Shown piece by piece: positions 37,223 through 47,328 of a DNA stretch of 64,000 nucleotides. Made by a program: the position numbers and the translations under genes. Under the pieces are notes generated by a model. The model ran no database searches and had not been told where the DNA came from. It saw only the letters and a program-made list of their open reading frames with translations. Source of the stretch: Gammaproteobacteria bacterium (GTDB lineage: Bacteria; Pseudomonadota; Gammaproteobacteria; Pseudomonadales; Pseudohongiellaceae); contig JABJIC010000035.1 of assembly GCA_018661465.1 (NCBI GenBank), forward strand, positions 16,489 through 80,488, written 5' to 3'. Position 1 is the stretch's first letter, and every line of letters begins with the position of its first letter.

Positions 37223-39019
37223 TCAGGTGGCTAAGTGGTCGCCGACTACACGGAGAAATGCGGGGCCGTATTTCTCCAATTTTCTCTCGCCGACACCGCT
37301 TATTAGGGAGAACTCAGTCATGTCTCGGGGTAGGCTGATGGCCATTTCCTGCAAGCTGCTGTCATGGAAAATAACATAGGGTGGAACACCTTGATCCTCG
37401 GCGAAGATCCGGCGACATTCTCGAAGCGCTTCCCAGAGTGCGATATCAATATCGGCTGCAAGCGCTGTCTTTGTTTGACGCTTTGCAGTCTTCTGTTTTA
37501 CGTCTCTGCGCAGTTCAATGGATTCTTCTCCACGCAGCAGTGCTCTGCAGCTTTCTTCTAGGCACAACGCACCAAATTTATCGAGATCAACACTTAGAAA
37601 CCCTCTCGCTACGAGTTGGCGAAACACAGAACGCCATTGATTATTGTCTAGATCTTTTCCGATTCCATAAGAAGCCAAATGATGATGATTGAACTGAAAT
37701 ATCTTGTCAGTGTCAGCACCACGAAGGACGTCGATTAGATGATTTACACCAAATCGTTGCTCGGTTCGGTAGGCGACACTCAGCGCCATGCGGGCGGCCT
37801 CAGTGCCATCCCAGGTATTGGGAGGCTGCAGGCAGGTGTCGCAGTTTCCGCAAGCCTGCTCCATAGTTTCGCCGAAATAGGAAAGCAGGGCCTGTCGTCT
37901 ACAACTGGTAATCTCGCACAGACCCAACATGGCATTAAGTCGGTGCTGTTCAGCACGCTTAAACTCTTCGTTGCCATCTGAGTTGCTCATCATCTGTCGC
38001 AACTTTATTACATCCTGTAAACCGTAAATCATCCAGGCGTTAGCTGCTTCTCCGTCACGGCCGGCTCTGCCGGTTTCCTGATAATAGGATTCGATGGTTT
38101 TGGGTAGATCCATGTGGGCAACAAAGCGAACATCCGGTTTATCGATGCCCATTCCAAAAGCGATGGTGGCCACCACGATTACACCTTCTTCCCTGAGGAA
38201 TTTTTTCTGATGTTCTGAACGTGTAGTTGCAGCGAGGCCAGCATGGTAGGGCAGAGCATTGAACCCTTCACTCTGCAACCAATAGGCAATGTCTTCGGTT
38301 TTCTTTCGAGAAAGGCAATAGATTATGCCGGCATCGTTCTCATGTTCCTCTCTGAGAAATTTTAATAATTGTTGCTTGCCGTTATGCTTTAGGGCTATCC
38401 GATAACGAATATTCGGGCGGTCAAATCCGGCAATAAATTGCCCAGCCTGCTCAAGCTCAAGGCGGGTGATAATTTCCTGTCGAGTACGCTCATCCGCGGT
38501 GGCAGTGAGAGCGATTCGAGGAATCTCCGGAAACAATTGATGCAAGAGGCTCAGGCGTAAATAATCGGCTCTAAAGTCATGCCCCCATTGGGAAACACAG
38601 TGTGCCTCATCGATGGCAAAAAGGGAGATGGAGGATTTTTGTAACAACTGAATCATACGTGCCTGGCTAAGGCGTTCCGGCGCGATGTAAAGAAGATCGA
38701 GCTCGTTTGCTAACAGGGCATTCTCAACCTGATTGGAGCTAGATGCATCAAGGCTGGAATTTAGATAAGCGGCGCGCACTCCCAGCAGACGTAATGCAGT
38801 TACCTGATCTTCCATTAGAGCGATCAGGGGGGAGATGACAATGCCACAACCATCTCGAACCAGTGCGGGAATCTGGTAACAGAGAGATTTGCCTCCGCCC
38901 GTAGGCATAAGCACGAGAGCGTCGTCTCCGTTGACAAGGCTGCTTATTATTTCGTCTTGGGGTGGTCTGAAGGAGGGGTAACCAAAAACCGATTGTAAGA
39001 TGTCGAGTGTACTACGCAT
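37223..39019 (-). CDS. recQ: ATP-dependent DNA helicase RecQ
   Basis: The 598-residue protein unwinds DNA 3' to 5' and takes part in recombination and repair. Walker A is [14 protein letters not shown] and Walker B is [38 protein letters not shown] and [13 protein letters not shown] are helicase motifs V and VI. The zinc-binding cysteines follow (CEITSCRR and CGNCDTC), then the winged helix and an HRDC domain at the C-terminus. It has full length and starts at ATG 39019. The gene appears monocistronic. Confidence 0.97.
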   Translation of the reverse strand: MRSTLDILQSVFGYPSFRPPQDEIISSLVNGDDALVLMPTGGGKSLCYQIPALVRDGCGIVISPLIALMEDQVTALRLLGVRAAYLNSSLDASSSNQVENALLANELDLLYIAPERLSQARMIQLLQKSSISLFAIDEAHCVSQWGHDFRADYLRLSLLHQLFPEIPRIALTATADERTRQEIITRLELEQAGQFIAGFDRPNIRYRIALKHNGKQQLLKFLREEHENDAGIIYCLSRKKTEDIAYWLQSEGFNALPYHAGLAATTRSEHQKKFLREEGVIVVATIAFGMGIDKPDVRFVAHMDLPKTIESYYQETGRAGRDGEAANAWMIYGLQDVIKLRQMMSNSDGNEEFKRAEQHRLNAMLGLCEITSCRRQALLSYFGETMEQACGNCDTCLQPPNTWDGTEAARMALSVAYRTEQRFGVNHLIDVLRGADTDKIFQFNHHHLASYGIGKDLDNNQWRSVFRQLVARGFLSVDLDKFGALCLEESCRALLRGEESIELRRDVKQKTAKRQTKTALAADIDIALWEALRECRRIFAEDQGVPPYVIFHDSSLQEMAISLPRDMTEFSLISGVGERKLEKYGPAFLRVVGDHLAT

Positions 39020-39060
39020 TGTTATTCAGTTTACCGTATAGTGTGAGCAGCTGTCCGAAA

Positions 39061-39101
39061 AGATGTCTTAGTATAGTAGATGTCTTTCTATAGTAGATGT
39101 C
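39061..39101. repeat. 17-nt tandem repeat in intergenic DNA, about 2.4 copies
   Basis: AGATGTCTTAGTATAGT (39061-39077) is followed by AGATGTCTTTCTATAGT (39078-39094) and a partial third AGATGTC. The copies differ at two or three positions. It lies between the divergent recQ and acetyltransferase genes. Confidence 0.85.
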
Positions 39102-39183
39102 ATTGGCGTTTTATATGAACAATTTTGGCAAACTCGGTACTCGGGCGCATTGCAAAGCAACCCTCTCGTAAGTACAGAAGCCG

Positions 39184-39855
39184 ATGAAGAAATTAGAGAA
39201 GCAAAAAGCGAAAAAGCTTGGCGTCAGAATTCAGGATTTTGGAAATATCAGCCAGAGCTCCCATTTGTTGATGGAGCAAAACTCCCGCCTTGGAAATGTC
39301 AGAGTAAAACTTCCCGATTCTGATGTGCCCCTGCACGTCGGGGCTTACAGCTATGTTCGCGAAGGTGGAGAGATTAATAATTTGCAATCCATAGGACGGT
39401 TTTGCTCTATAGGGCGGAATGTTTTTCTCGGTCAACAGCGGGATAACCATCCGATCTATTGGGTTTCATCCAGTATGAGTGTAAGCGGTGACTACAAAGC
39501 GAGTAAGGAGTATGCGTCTATTGGTAACGATGTGTGGATTGCCCACGATGCTGTGGTCATGGCCGGAGTCAGCGTTGGTCATGGTGCGGTAATAGGAAGA
39601 AATGCTGTTGTGACCAAGGATGTTGAGCCCTATCAGATTGTAGCGGGTAATCCGGCCAAGGTAATAAAACTTCGTTTTGCTGAGGAGCAGATCGCTGCTT
39701 TGCTTGCCAGTGAATGGTGGAATTATGACATATTGGAATTAAAGGGAATGCCCTTCGATGATATTGAAAAATTCATTTCACTTGTGCCGGAACTTAAGAC
39801 TAAAGCTGAATACGCAACGGTCTCCATTATGGGTAGGAAGGTCAGCCCCCAATAA
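39184..39855 (+). CDS. CatB-related O-acetyltransferase (left-handed beta-helix)
   Basis: This soluble acetyl-CoA-dependent transferase has 223 residues. Hexapeptide repeats in SIGRFCSIGRNVFLG and IGNDVWIAHDAVVMAGVSVG form the left-handed helix. NHPIYWVSSS and IVAGNPAKVIKLRF match the CatB/Vat-type acetyltransferases. The acceptor could be a sugar or polysaccharide unit; chloramphenicol is possible but not implied. It is followed after 30 nt by a methyltransferase on the same strand. Confidence 0.86.
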   Translation: MKKLEKQKAKKLGVRIQDFGNISQSSHLLMEQNSRLGNVRVKLPDSDVPLHVGAYSYVREGGEINNLQSIGRFCSIGRNVFLGQQRDNHPIYWVSSSMSVSGDYKASKEYASIGNDVWIAHDAVVMAGVSVGHGAVIGRNAVVTKDVEPYQIVAGNPAKVIKLRFAEEQIAALLASEWWNYDILELKGMPFDDIEKFISLVPELKTKAEYATVSIMGRKVSPQ

Positions 39856-39885
39856 AGCAATGAATATTCTTTAGTTTGCTTCAAC

Positions 39886-40815
39886 TTGCAACCAAATGTG
39901 AAACCAGTGGATCCAGAACTTAAAAAAATCATCACTAATTTTCTTTCGGAAGAACAAACCGATGTCAGGCGTATTTTTCACGGTCGTGGCCAACGTTATC
40001 CGGGTCTCGAGCATGTATGCGTGGATTGGTTTTCTCCCAGCGTATTGATCACTCTCTTTAACGATTACGATCAGCTTGAAGAATTAGCTTCCCATATTAA
40101 TGCAGTGGACATTCATCAGCAGGTTGGTTCCATCGTAGTTCAGAAGCGTTTTGAGAAAGGTGTTCCCGCTATTGCTTTGAAGGGAGCGATAAGTGAAGAG
40201 TTGATAGTGAGTGAAGGCGCTTTACGCTTTGAAGTCCATTTCGGCAAGCATCAAAATATCGGGCTCTTTCTTGATATGCGCTTACTGAGGGACTGGTTGC
40301 AAAAGCACAGCAAAGATAAAAACGTTCTTAATCTATTTGCTTACACATGTTCGCTATCGGTGGCAGCTCTTGCCGGTGGAGCCAGTTCGGTGACAAACGT
40401 GGATATGTCCAAACCGAGTATTCTCTGGGGAGAAAAAAACCATCGTTTGAATAATCAGGAATCTGACAGAGTGAAATCGATTCCTCATAATATTTACAAA
40501 TCATGGGGGCGAACTCATCAATTCGGGCGCTATGACCTGGTAATCATTGACCCTCCCACCAGGCAGAAGGGTAGTTTCGACGTCACCAAGAACTATCCAT
40601 CTGTCATCAAGCGAATGAGCAAACTCTGTAACCCTGGAGCGGAAATAATAGCTACGGTGAACAGTCCATTTCTAGACGAAAATTTCTTGTTGGATTTGTT
40701 TGCCAAGCATTTGCCGCAAAGCCAATTCGTTTCTACCATGGAAGTCGCTCCGGAGTTTGAAGATGCGTTTCCGGAACGGGGTTTGAAGATTTACAGGTTT
40801 AGCTATATGGCCTGA
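39886..40815 (+). CDS. Class I SAM-dependent methyltransferase (RlmI/RlmK-like)
   Basis: The product is a cytosolic SAM-dependent methyltransferase of about 309 residues. LNLFAYTCSLSVAALAGGA is motif I, DLVIIDPPTRQKGSF carries the DPPT catalytic motif of RNA (23S cytosine or guanine) methyltransferases, and NIGLFLDMRLLRDWL is the preceding family segment. The probable substrate is ribosomal RNA. Starts are ambiguous: TTG at 39886 or GTG at 39898, neither with a strong ribosome site. It is read with the acetyltransferase gene. Confidence 0.82.
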   Translation: MQPNVKPVDPELKKIITNFLSEEQTDVRRIFHGRGQRYPGLEHVCVDWFSPSVLITLFNDYDQLEELASHINAVDIHQQVGSIVVQKRFEKGVPAIALKGAISEELIVSEGALRFEVHFGKHQNIGLFLDMRLLRDWLQKHSKDKNVLNLFAYTCSLSVAALAGGASSVTNVDMSKPSILWGEKNHRLNNQESDRVKSIPHNIYKSWGRTHQFGRYDLVIIDPPTRQKGSFDVTKNYPSVIKRMSKLCNPGAEIIATVNSPFLDENFLLDLFAKHLPQSQFVSTMEVAPEFEDAFPERGLKIYRFSYMA

Positions 40816-40843
40816 CTTGTCGCTAATTGCGAGTCTGTAAGCC

Positions 40844-41743
40844 TTATTCTGGTTTGATTATATACAAATCTGAATTTATATAATCAAGCACCTTGTCTGC
40901 CGTGTTTCCAATAATGGCTTCCGAAATTCTGGACCGGGAAAGGGCGCCCAGTACTACAATGTCTGCCGCTATAGATTTTTGTGTTTTCAATATGGCGTTT
41001 GCAGGAGTCTCGTCAATCAAATGAATATTGTCTTCTGCAATTTCATATTCTGACAATAATTGATCCATCGCTTGATTGTGATTGCTGTGAATTTCTTCGA
41101 TGTTAGCGAAAGGACGAGCTGTTCCGGAATAGGCATGAACAACATGTAACTCGCCATCGATATTTGCCACTGTAGATGCTGCGATGCCTAGTATCTGATG
41201 ATCGAGTCCCTGTGGTTTATGATGAGCATGAACCGGGTCTACGGCGGCCATCACCTTGCAATGCTCTGACCAGGGTCTTTCTTTTATTAATAAAAGAGGT
41301 TTTTTGCAGGTTTTAACCAATTGCCAGCTATCATGGGAAAGATTGTGTTGTTCCGTGCTGCGCTGGGTATGTACGTGCTGGACCACCAGGTCTACATCCA
41401 GATCAATGGCTTCTTTGGCTATTTGCTCAAACCTTGGATAGGTCCAGTGAACGCGACAATCTACCTTGTATCCATTTTTACTTAGAGTGTCAGCAAATAC
41501 CTGCAGGCGAGATTCCATTTCAGCGCAAAACTGTTTGCGCTGAACCAGGGCTTCAGGGCCGAAATTGGAATAATTGTCATGCAGGTATTCTTCGAAGCCG
41601 CATCCTACAAGGAAAATTTCTGCATCCTTGTTGTGGCTGATCATTTCCAGAGATTTCTTGATCTCTGAAGGTTGATGGCTGGGATCATCGCGGTAATCGT
41701 TGTACACATCCAATACGATCAGGATTTTACTAATTGATGACAT
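40844..41743 (-). CDS. Tandem universal stress protein (UspE-like)
   Basis: The 299-residue protein contains two Usp domains. The first begins KILIVLDVYND and the second near HCKVMAAVDPVHAHHKP. The C-terminus of the second carries a weak G-2x-G-9x-G motif region (LGALSRSRISEAIIGNTADK), which may permit ATP binding. Two-domain Usp proteins of the UspE type respond to stress and growth arrest. The 41743 ATG is chosen over 41773 because AAGGAG lies upstream and the Usp fold starts just after; either is possible. Confidence 0.83.
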   Translation of the reverse strand: MSSISKILIVLDVYNDYRDDPSHQPSEIKKSLEMISHNKDAEIFLVGCGFEEYLHDNYSNFGPEALVQRKQFCAEMESRLQVFADTLSKNGYKVDCRVHWTYPRFEQIAKEAIDLDVDLVVQHVHTQRSTEQHNLSHDSWQLVKTCKKPLLLIKERPWSEHCKVMAAVDPVHAHHKPQGLDHQILGIAASTVANIDGELHVVHAYSGTARPFANIEEIHSNHNQAMDQLLSEYEIAEDNIHLIDETPANAILKTQKSIAADIVVLGALSRSRISEAIIGNTADKVLDYINSDLYIIKPE

Positions 41744-41971
41744 GTCCTGTCTTTCTCCTTCGGTGAGCTTCATTTTGCAGCCAAAAATCGATATTTGCGG
41801 CAGTTCTCAGCTAAATATCCACTGAACGGTAGGCTTTTGCAATTACATGATGAAAAATCTACTTGCTAGATGGGCGATGATTTGAAATATTGTCCCTATG
41901 ACGCTTAGCTTTTCCCGGATTTGTAGTGCAGATCTGAGGGATTACAAAACTGTCCTCTGAGAGTAACCAAA

Positions 41972-42502
41972 ATGAGCAATGAAGATCAGAACACCGATGA
42001 GCTGGAAACCGGCAATGAAAGCCGGAATATTGAGGATGATGCCGATCTGAAAGGTGCAGGAGTTAAGTATCCTCCACCGATAGTTTTCCTGATGATCATT
42101 TTGTTGGGCGGCGGATTGGACTATCTATGGCCGATAGGAATGGGGGTGTCAGGTAATGGCGCTCTGGTTGGAGGTGTATTGATTCTTGTTGGTGCGACTA
42201 TAGCTATCCTGGTGAATGCTGAATTCAAGAGAAGAAATACAGCGATCGAGCCTTGGAAGCCGACTACTAGTATAGTTACTGACGGCTTTTATGCCTGGTC
42301 TAGAAATCCAATCTATTTGGGTTTCTGTATGCTCAGCATTGGCATTGGCATCGCGCTCAATAGTTTTTGGATATTCATAAGCTTTATACCCGGTGCACTA
42401 GCGGTTCAAATTATTGCCATTAACAAAGAAGAAGAATACCTGGAAGCGAAGTTCGGACAGGAATACCTGGACTACAAGAATAAGGTCAGACGCTGGCTTT
42501 AG
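41972..42502 (+). CDS. Isoprenylcysteine/phospholipid methyltransferase-like membrane protein
   Basis: The product has 176 residues, with an acidic N-terminus and about four hydrophobic helices. TDGFYAWSRNPIYLGFCMLS is the typical SAM-binding RxPxY region, and KEEEYLEAKFGQEYLDYKNK matches the C-terminal signature of the ICMT/PEMT group. Bacterial members methylate lipids or small molecules, with no specific substrate known. It ends 31 nt from a convergent hydrolase gene. Confidence 0.88.
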   Translation: MSNEDQNTDELETGNESRNIEDDADLKGAGVKYPPPIVFLMIILLGGGLDYLWPIGMGVSGNGALVGGVLILVGATIAILVNAEFKRRNTAIEPWKPTTSIVTDGFYAWSRNPIYLGFCMLSIGIGIALNSFWIFISFIPGALAVQIIAINKEEEYLEAKFGQEYLDYKNKVRRWL

Positions 42503-42532
42503 GATCCGCGGCTTCTGAGTCTGGAAAAGTTT

Positions 42533-43474
42533 CTAAAACTTATATCCCCAACGCATCATCTCGGCACATTTGCTTAGAGCGACTTTTGCCTCGTCGAGAA
42601 AGCCCGGCATTGTGATGAATCCGTGGATCATTCCCGGGTAGTGCTTGAATTGCACTGCAACCTCTTCCTGCATTAATTTTATGGTGTAGCCCTTATTTTC
42701 ATCCTGAAGTGGATCGAAGCCTGCCGAGAGAATGAAGCTTGCAGGTAATCCTTTAATCAATTCCTTTGGTGCGGCCAGTGGCGTAGCCTGCCATTGCATG
42801 AAGTCAGCATCCAGTGGAAAGTAGTGCTTGTAAAACCAATTAATGAGATCAGTTGTTAATCTGTAACCTTGTCCAAATGTTTGATGGGAAGGGAATGAGC
42901 AAGACATATCCATCCCAGGATAGATCAGCAGTTGGAACGCTAGTTGAGGACTTCCAGCCTCGACGGATTTAAGGCCGACAACAGCTGCCAATGTGCCGCC
43001 TGCACTGTCTCCACCAACTCCGACCTGAGTAGGATCCCCACCCAGTAACTCTGCATTTTCTACGGCCCAAAGAGTTGCGGCCCAGGCATCTTCGACAGCC
43101 GCGGGATACTTGTGTTCAGGAGCCAGGCGGTAGTCTACTGAAATGACAATGGTTTCAGCTTCGACACAGAGAGTTCGGCAAACGACATCATGACTATCGA
43201 GAGACCCTATGGTGAATCCACCGCCATGAAAGTAGACGAGAATAGGCAGGTCTGCCACATCGTTGGGGCGATAAAGCCTCGCAGCTAATTCTGTTTCCGG
43301 TCCTGGAATTGCGATGTTTTTCACTTCAGCTGGCTGTGGCGGGTTACCTTTCGCCAATTCACTGGCCTGATCATAAAGCTTCCTAGCCTCAACAGGGGAA
43401 ACCGTATGAAAAGCTGGAGCTCCGGACTCTTCAATTCTGTCCAGTAGCGCTTGGGCTTGTGGGTCGAGTGACAT
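42533..43474 (-). CDS. Alpha/beta hydrolase (hormone-sensitive-lipase family)
   Basis: The product is a cytosolic esterase-like enzyme of 313 residues. YFHGGGFTIGS is the oxyanion-hole HGGG motif, GVGGDSAGGTLA contains the nucleophilic serine, and the catalytic acid and His lie in SAGFDPLQDENK and GMIHGFITMPG. The family hydrolyses short acyl esters. An AGAGAG ribosome site precedes the ATG. The gene is divergent from the thiolase-like gene at 43601, 126 nt away. Confidence 0.9.
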   Translation of the reverse strand: MSLDPQAQALLDRIEESGAPAFHTVSPVEARKLYDQASELAKGNPPQPAEVKNIAIPGPETELAARLYRPNDVADLPILVYFHGGGFTIGSLDSHDVVCRTLCVEAETIVISVDYRLAPEHKYPAAVEDAWAATLWAVENAELLGGDPTQVGVGGDSAGGTLAAVVGLKSVEAGSPQLAFQLLIYPGMDMSCSFPSHQTFGQGYRLTTDLINWFYKHYFPLDADFMQWQATPLAAPKELIKGLPASFILSAGFDPLQDENKGYTIKLMQEEVAVQFKHYPGMIHGFITMPGFLDEAKVALSKCAEMMRWGYKF

Positions 43475-43600
43475 ATTGAATCTCTCTTATGCCGATGAGT
43501 GGTTCTTCTGCTTAAGGAAAATCATTATTAATTGCTTTAATACTAGTAGCAAGAGAACATTAATGCAGTCTTTAATGCGATTGAGTAGCAGGTGTAGTTC

Positions 43601-45139
43601 ATGGAGGATTTGACTCCAATAATTATCGGAGGAGGGCAATTCACTCAGAAGGGTGTAGATCCTCTCCTCGCTCATCCGCCGATGGGTATCGCTGCCGAAG
43701 CGGCGAAGGCGGCTCTGGCTGATACGGGTCAGGGGGAAGTATTAGCGAAGTTGATTGATACTCTTCTTGTTATTCGAATATTCCCCGACTCCAGCAATCG
43801 GCCTCGAATGCAAATTCCTTTCGGAAGGGCCGAAAATCCGCCTCGTGCTGTCGCCCGGAGAATTGGTGCGAATCCTGTAAATGCTATCTATGGAAATGTA
43901 GGTGGTAATACACCTCAAAAGTACATCAGTGAAATGGCAGAACGGATCGCTTCCGGGGACGTAGAGGTCGCTCTGCTCACCGGATCTGAAGCAATTGAGA
44001 CAGCACGGACAGCAATTCGAAACAACATCCAGCTAGATTGGCAAGAAGACGATAGTGGTTCACTGGAAGATCGCGGGATTGGAGAGACAATGATGACTCC
44101 CCATGAATTTGCTCATGGCATCGGTATTCCAATTCAAACTTATCCGCTTTTCGAAAATGCGATTCGAGGGCAGCTAGGCCATTCGGTCGAGGAACACATG
44201 CTCGCAATGGGAGAGCTGTTCGCGCCATTCTCAGAAATTGCTGCGGATAACCCCTATTCCTCATACGGCGTTCGGCGTAGTGCCGAGGACCTTGCTACTG
44301 TTACAAAGGAAAATCGTTTTATTGGTTTTCCCTATCCAAAGTGGATGAATGCCATGGATGGAGTTAATCAGGGAGCCGCCGTAGTGATGACCTCTGTGGC
44401 CAGAGCAAAAGAGTTAGGCGTGGATCCTTCGCGATGGATATTTCTCCACGGATGCAGTGAAGCCAACGAAAAAATACTGATCAGCGAAAGAGTGAATTAC
44501 TATTCGTCTCCGGCTATCGCCGCAAATTCCGCTCAGGCTCTGGACATGGCGGGAAAATCGATTAAAGACATCGCTCATATCGACATCTATTCTTGTTTTC
44601 CTTCGGCGGTGGAAATCTCTGCTCGGGAGCTGGGCTTGGAACTGGACGATTTCAGAGGCTTTACCGTAACCGGTGGATTGCCATTTTTCGGTGGGCCCGG
44701 AAATAACTATTCCATGCATGCAATTGCAAGCATGATTCCTTTGCTTAGAAACAAGCCGAAGGATTTCGGCCTCGTTACTGCGAATGGGGGTTATCTGTCA
44801 AAACATGCTACGGGAATCTATTCTGCCACTCCCGCTGTTGGAAACTGGGAAAAGGGAAGTTCAGTTAACATTCAGCAGAGCATTAATTCCATGACCGGCC
44901 CGGAGTTCACAGAAACCCCATCTGGCAGCGGCACTATAGAAACTTATACTGTGGTTTTCAGAAAAGGCAATCCTGAGAAAGGAATTATTATCGGTAGGCT
45001 TGGACAATGCGGTCGCCGATTTATTGCCAATACTCCGATTGATGATCGCAATCTGAATTTAATGTTGGAATCTGATTGCCTGGGAGTAAGCGGCGAAGTG
45101 ACGAGCAACAATGGGCTTAATACGTTCACCTTCAACTGA
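43601..45139 (+). CDS. Thiolase-like protein (acetyl-CoA acetyltransferase family), nucleophile not evident
   Basis: The 512-residue protein has the thiolase fold: VARRIGANPVNAIYGNVGGNTP, MAERIASGDVEVALLTGSEA, and the C-terminal block VTANGGYLSKHATG with the conserved histidine. The nucleophilic cysteine expected near residue 90-110 is not found in the segment YGNVGGN. A beta-rich extension follows after about residue 420. It might be a hydrolase or a non-condensing paralogue. GapA and two SDRs follow on the same strand. Confidence 0.82.
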   Translation: MEDLTPIIIGGGQFTQKGVDPLLAHPPMGIAAEAAKAALADTGQGEVLAKLIDTLLVIRIFPDSSNRPRMQIPFGRAENPPRAVARRIGANPVNAIYGNVGGNTPQKYISEMAERIASGDVEVALLTGSEAIETARTAIRNNIQLDWQEDDSGSLEDRGIGETMMTPHEFAHGIGIPIQTYPLFENAIRGQLGHSVEEHMLAMGELFAPFSEIAADNPYSSYGVRRSAEDLATVTKENRFIGFPYPKWMNAMDGVNQGAAVVMTSVARAKELGVDPSRWIFLHGCSEANEKILISERVNYYSSPAIAANSAQALDMAGKSIKDIAHIDIYSCFPSAVEISARELGLELDDFRGFTVTGGLPFFGGPGNNYSMHAIASMIPLLRNKPKDFGLVTANGGYLSKHATGIYSATPAVGNWEKGSSVNIQQSINSMTGPEFTETPSGSGTIETYTVVFRKGNPEKGIIIGRLGQCGRRFIANTPIDDRNLNLMLESDCLGVSGEVTSNNGLNTFTFN

Positions 45140-45183
45140 CTTTAAGCTATGGTTAAGGAAATGAAAATGAAGTCTAAAGCTAG

Positions 45184-45222
45184 TGCTGAAAGATGGTGCT
45201 GAAAGATGGTGCTGAAATATAG
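45184..45222. repeat. 13-nt tandem repeat, three copies
   Basis: TGCTGAAAGATGG occurs at 45184-45196 and 45197-45209, and TGCTGAAATATAG at 45210-45222. It lies in the 135 bases between the thiolase-like gene and the next SDR. Confidence 0.9.
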
Positions 45223-45274
45223 TGCCTAACTAGAGTGTCGAAATATAAAGTTACGTAACAAAATGGAGTAGGAA

Positions 45275-46243
45275 ATGTCCGCAGATCAACAGAAGAAAAT
45301 TAATTCAGGATTTGGAGCGAAATCGGAGCCAAGCGAGGTTTTGGAAGGAAAAGATTTGACCGGTAAAGTGGCGATCGTCACCGGCGGGTATTCAGGAATC
45401 GGTCTTGAGACTACCAGAGCGCTCTGTGCTGCAGGGGCGAAGGTCTATGTGCCCGTGAGGACGCCGGCAAAAGCCAAAGAAAATCTAGCTGACATAGAAG
45501 GTGAGGTTATAGTGGACGCAATGGATCTGGCTGATTTGCCCAGTGTAGAGGCCTATGTAAAGTCCATTGCAGACCGGGAATCTTCTATAGATATACTTAT
45601 AAACAATGCGGGAATCATGGCCTGTCCGGAGTCCAGAATAGGCAATAACTGGGAGTCCCAGTTTGCGGTTAATCACCTCGGCCACTTTGTTCTGACTACA
45701 GGTTTGTTACCTCAACTTATCGCTGAGGGTGGCGCCAGAGTGGTTTGTCTATCTTCAACCGCTCACCGTCGCTCCGATGTTCTCTGGGATGATATCCATT
45801 TCCTGAATCAGCCGTATGAGAAGTGGACTGCCTATGCCCAGGCGAAGACAGCCAACGCGCTTTTCGCTCTCGGTCTTGATACGAAATATGGGGATCAGGG
45901 TGTAAAGGCCTTCTCAGTTCATCCAGGGGGGATACTTACACCACTGCAGCGACACCTTCCTGTGGAAGAAATGGTGGCTCTAGGCTGGACAGATGCCGAA
46001 GGCAATATTTCAGAGCAAGCAGCTGCCATGTTCAAAACTACCACTCAGGGTTGTACTACCAGTCTATGGGCTGCTACTAGTGAGTCCCTGGCTGATCTGG
46101 GTGGTCTGTATTGCGAAGACTGTGATGTAGCAGACCTCGCTGGCGAGGACTCGCCAAGCTTCTTTGGGGTTTCTCCATGGGCAGTAAATGAAGACAGTGC
46201 TCAGAAACTATGGTCAATGACAGAAGAAATGTTGTCCTTATAA
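45275..46243 (+). CDS. Short-chain dehydrogenase/reductase (retinol-dehydrogenase-like)
   Basis: This NAD(P)-dependent oxidoreductase has 322 residues. The cofactor site is VAIVTGGYSGIGLETT, with NNAGIMACP and the catalytic YAQAKTANA (Tyr-x3-Lys). HPGGILTPLQRHLP resembles the retinol dehydrogenase and WW-domain oxidoreductase group. The substrate is unknown. A GGAGTAGGAA site precedes the ATG. gapA begins 22 nt after its stop, so they are likely co-transcribed. Confidence 0.9.
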   Translation: MSADQQKKINSGFGAKSEPSEVLEGKDLTGKVAIVTGGYSGIGLETTRALCAAGAKVYVPVRTPAKAKENLADIEGEVIVDAMDLADLPSVEAYVKSIADRESSIDILINNAGIMACPESRIGNNWESQFAVNHLGHFVLTTGLLPQLIAEGGARVVCLSSTAHRRSDVLWDDIHFLNQPYEKWTAYAQAKTANALFALGLDTKYGDQGVKAFSVHPGGILTPLQRHLPVEEMVALGWTDAEGNISEQAAAMFKTTTQGCTTSLWAATSESLADLGGLYCEDCDVADLAGEDSPSFFGVSPWAVNEDSAQKLWSMTEEMLSL

Positions 46244-46265
46244 GTTTTACCAGAGGAGTTATGTT

Positions 46266-47291
46266 ATGACTGGGTCTAAACCGAAAGTTGCCATCAACGG
46301 ATTCGGCCGAATAGGCAGAACTATAATGCGCATTGCAAAACTTCGAGGTGATTTCGATGTTGTTGCCGTGAATGATCTGGCTAGCCCTGATCAGCTTTCT
46401 TATGCATTCAAATACGACAGTACTCACGGGCTCTATCCCGGTGAAGTGAGTTCCCGCGACGACATCATTGAAATTGATGGTGATGAATTCAAGGTATTGT
46501 GTGAGAGAGATCCGGCAAAACTGCCCTGGAAAGAATTAGGAGTGGACTATGTCATCGAAAGTTCAGGAGCTTTCCGGCACCTGACTGATTTGCAGAAACA
46601 TATTGATGCTGGTGCCAAGAGAGTAATTTTGACGGTGCCTTGCAAAGACCCACTTGATGCCACTCTGGTAGCTGGTGTCAATGACCACGTGGTAACGGAA
46701 TCCAGCTGGATAATTAGTAATGCGAGCTGTACAACTAATTGTGCGGCGCCGTTGGCTAAAGTCCTGCATGATAATTTTGGTATTCGCAGAGGCTTGCTAA
46801 CTACGGTGCATGCCTATACATCGAATCAACGACTAATCGACTCTCCTCATTCCGGTGATAAGCGTCGTTCTCGCAATGCAGCCACAAATATAGTTCCAAC
46901 TTCTACTGGTGCTGCCAAGGCAATAGGAATAGTTATACCCGAATTGAAAGGTAGATTGGACGGCATGGCTATGCGGGTGCCGGTTCCCGATGGCAGTATT
47001 GTCGATATGGTTGTGGAGCTGGAAAAAGACGCTAGTGTAGAAGCTATAAATCAGGCGATGAAAGCGGCGGCAGAAGGCCCGATGAAGGGCATACTGTCCT
47101 ATTCCGAGGCAGCTATCGTAAGCAGTGACATTATAGGCAATACCCATTCCTCAATTTTTGATGCACCACTAACTCAGGTTCTTGATGGTCGTATGGCCAA
47201 GGTGGTGAGTTGGTATGACAATGAATGGGGTTACAGCACCAGAGTCGAAGAACTGGTGGGACGGCTAGCTGCGATGGATGGTGTGATTTAG
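46266..47291 (+). CDS. gapA: Glyceraldehyde-3-phosphate dehydrogenase (type I)
   Basis: The glycolytic enzyme converts glyceraldehyde 3-phosphate to 1,3-bisphosphoglycerate with NAD(P). The 341 residues have the expected family length. INGFGRIGRTIMR binds the dinucleotide and NDLAS suggests NAD preference. The catalytic cysteine is Cys155 in SNASCTTNC, with the histidine in TTVHAYTSNQ. WYDNEWGYSTRVEELV is the conserved C-terminal block. GAGGAG precedes the ATG. It is part of a plus-strand run with two SDRs. Confidence 0.97.
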   Translation: MTGSKPKVAINGFGRIGRTIMRIAKLRGDFDVVAVNDLASPDQLSYAFKYDSTHGLYPGEVSSRDDIIEIDGDEFKVLCERDPAKLPWKELGVDYVIESSGAFRHLTDLQKHIDAGAKRVILTVPCKDPLDATLVAGVNDHVVTESSWIISNASCTTNCAAPLAKVLHDNFGIRRGLLTTVHAYTSNQRLIDSPHSGDKRRSRNAATNIVPTSTGAAKAIGIVIPELKGRLDGMAMRVPVPDGSIVDMVVELEKDASVEAINQAMKAAAEGPMKGILSYSEAAIVSSDIIGNTHSSIFDAPLTQVLDGRMAKVVSWYDNEWGYSTRVEELVGRLAAMDGVI

Positions 47292-47328
47292 AAGAAGGCC
47301 TTGGGTCATATTGCGTAAATATCGATTG

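Noticed and set aside
45184..45222. CRISPR array
   Set aside because: Repeats are 13 nt without spacers and have only three copies; other short repeats in the window are equally unlike CRISPR.
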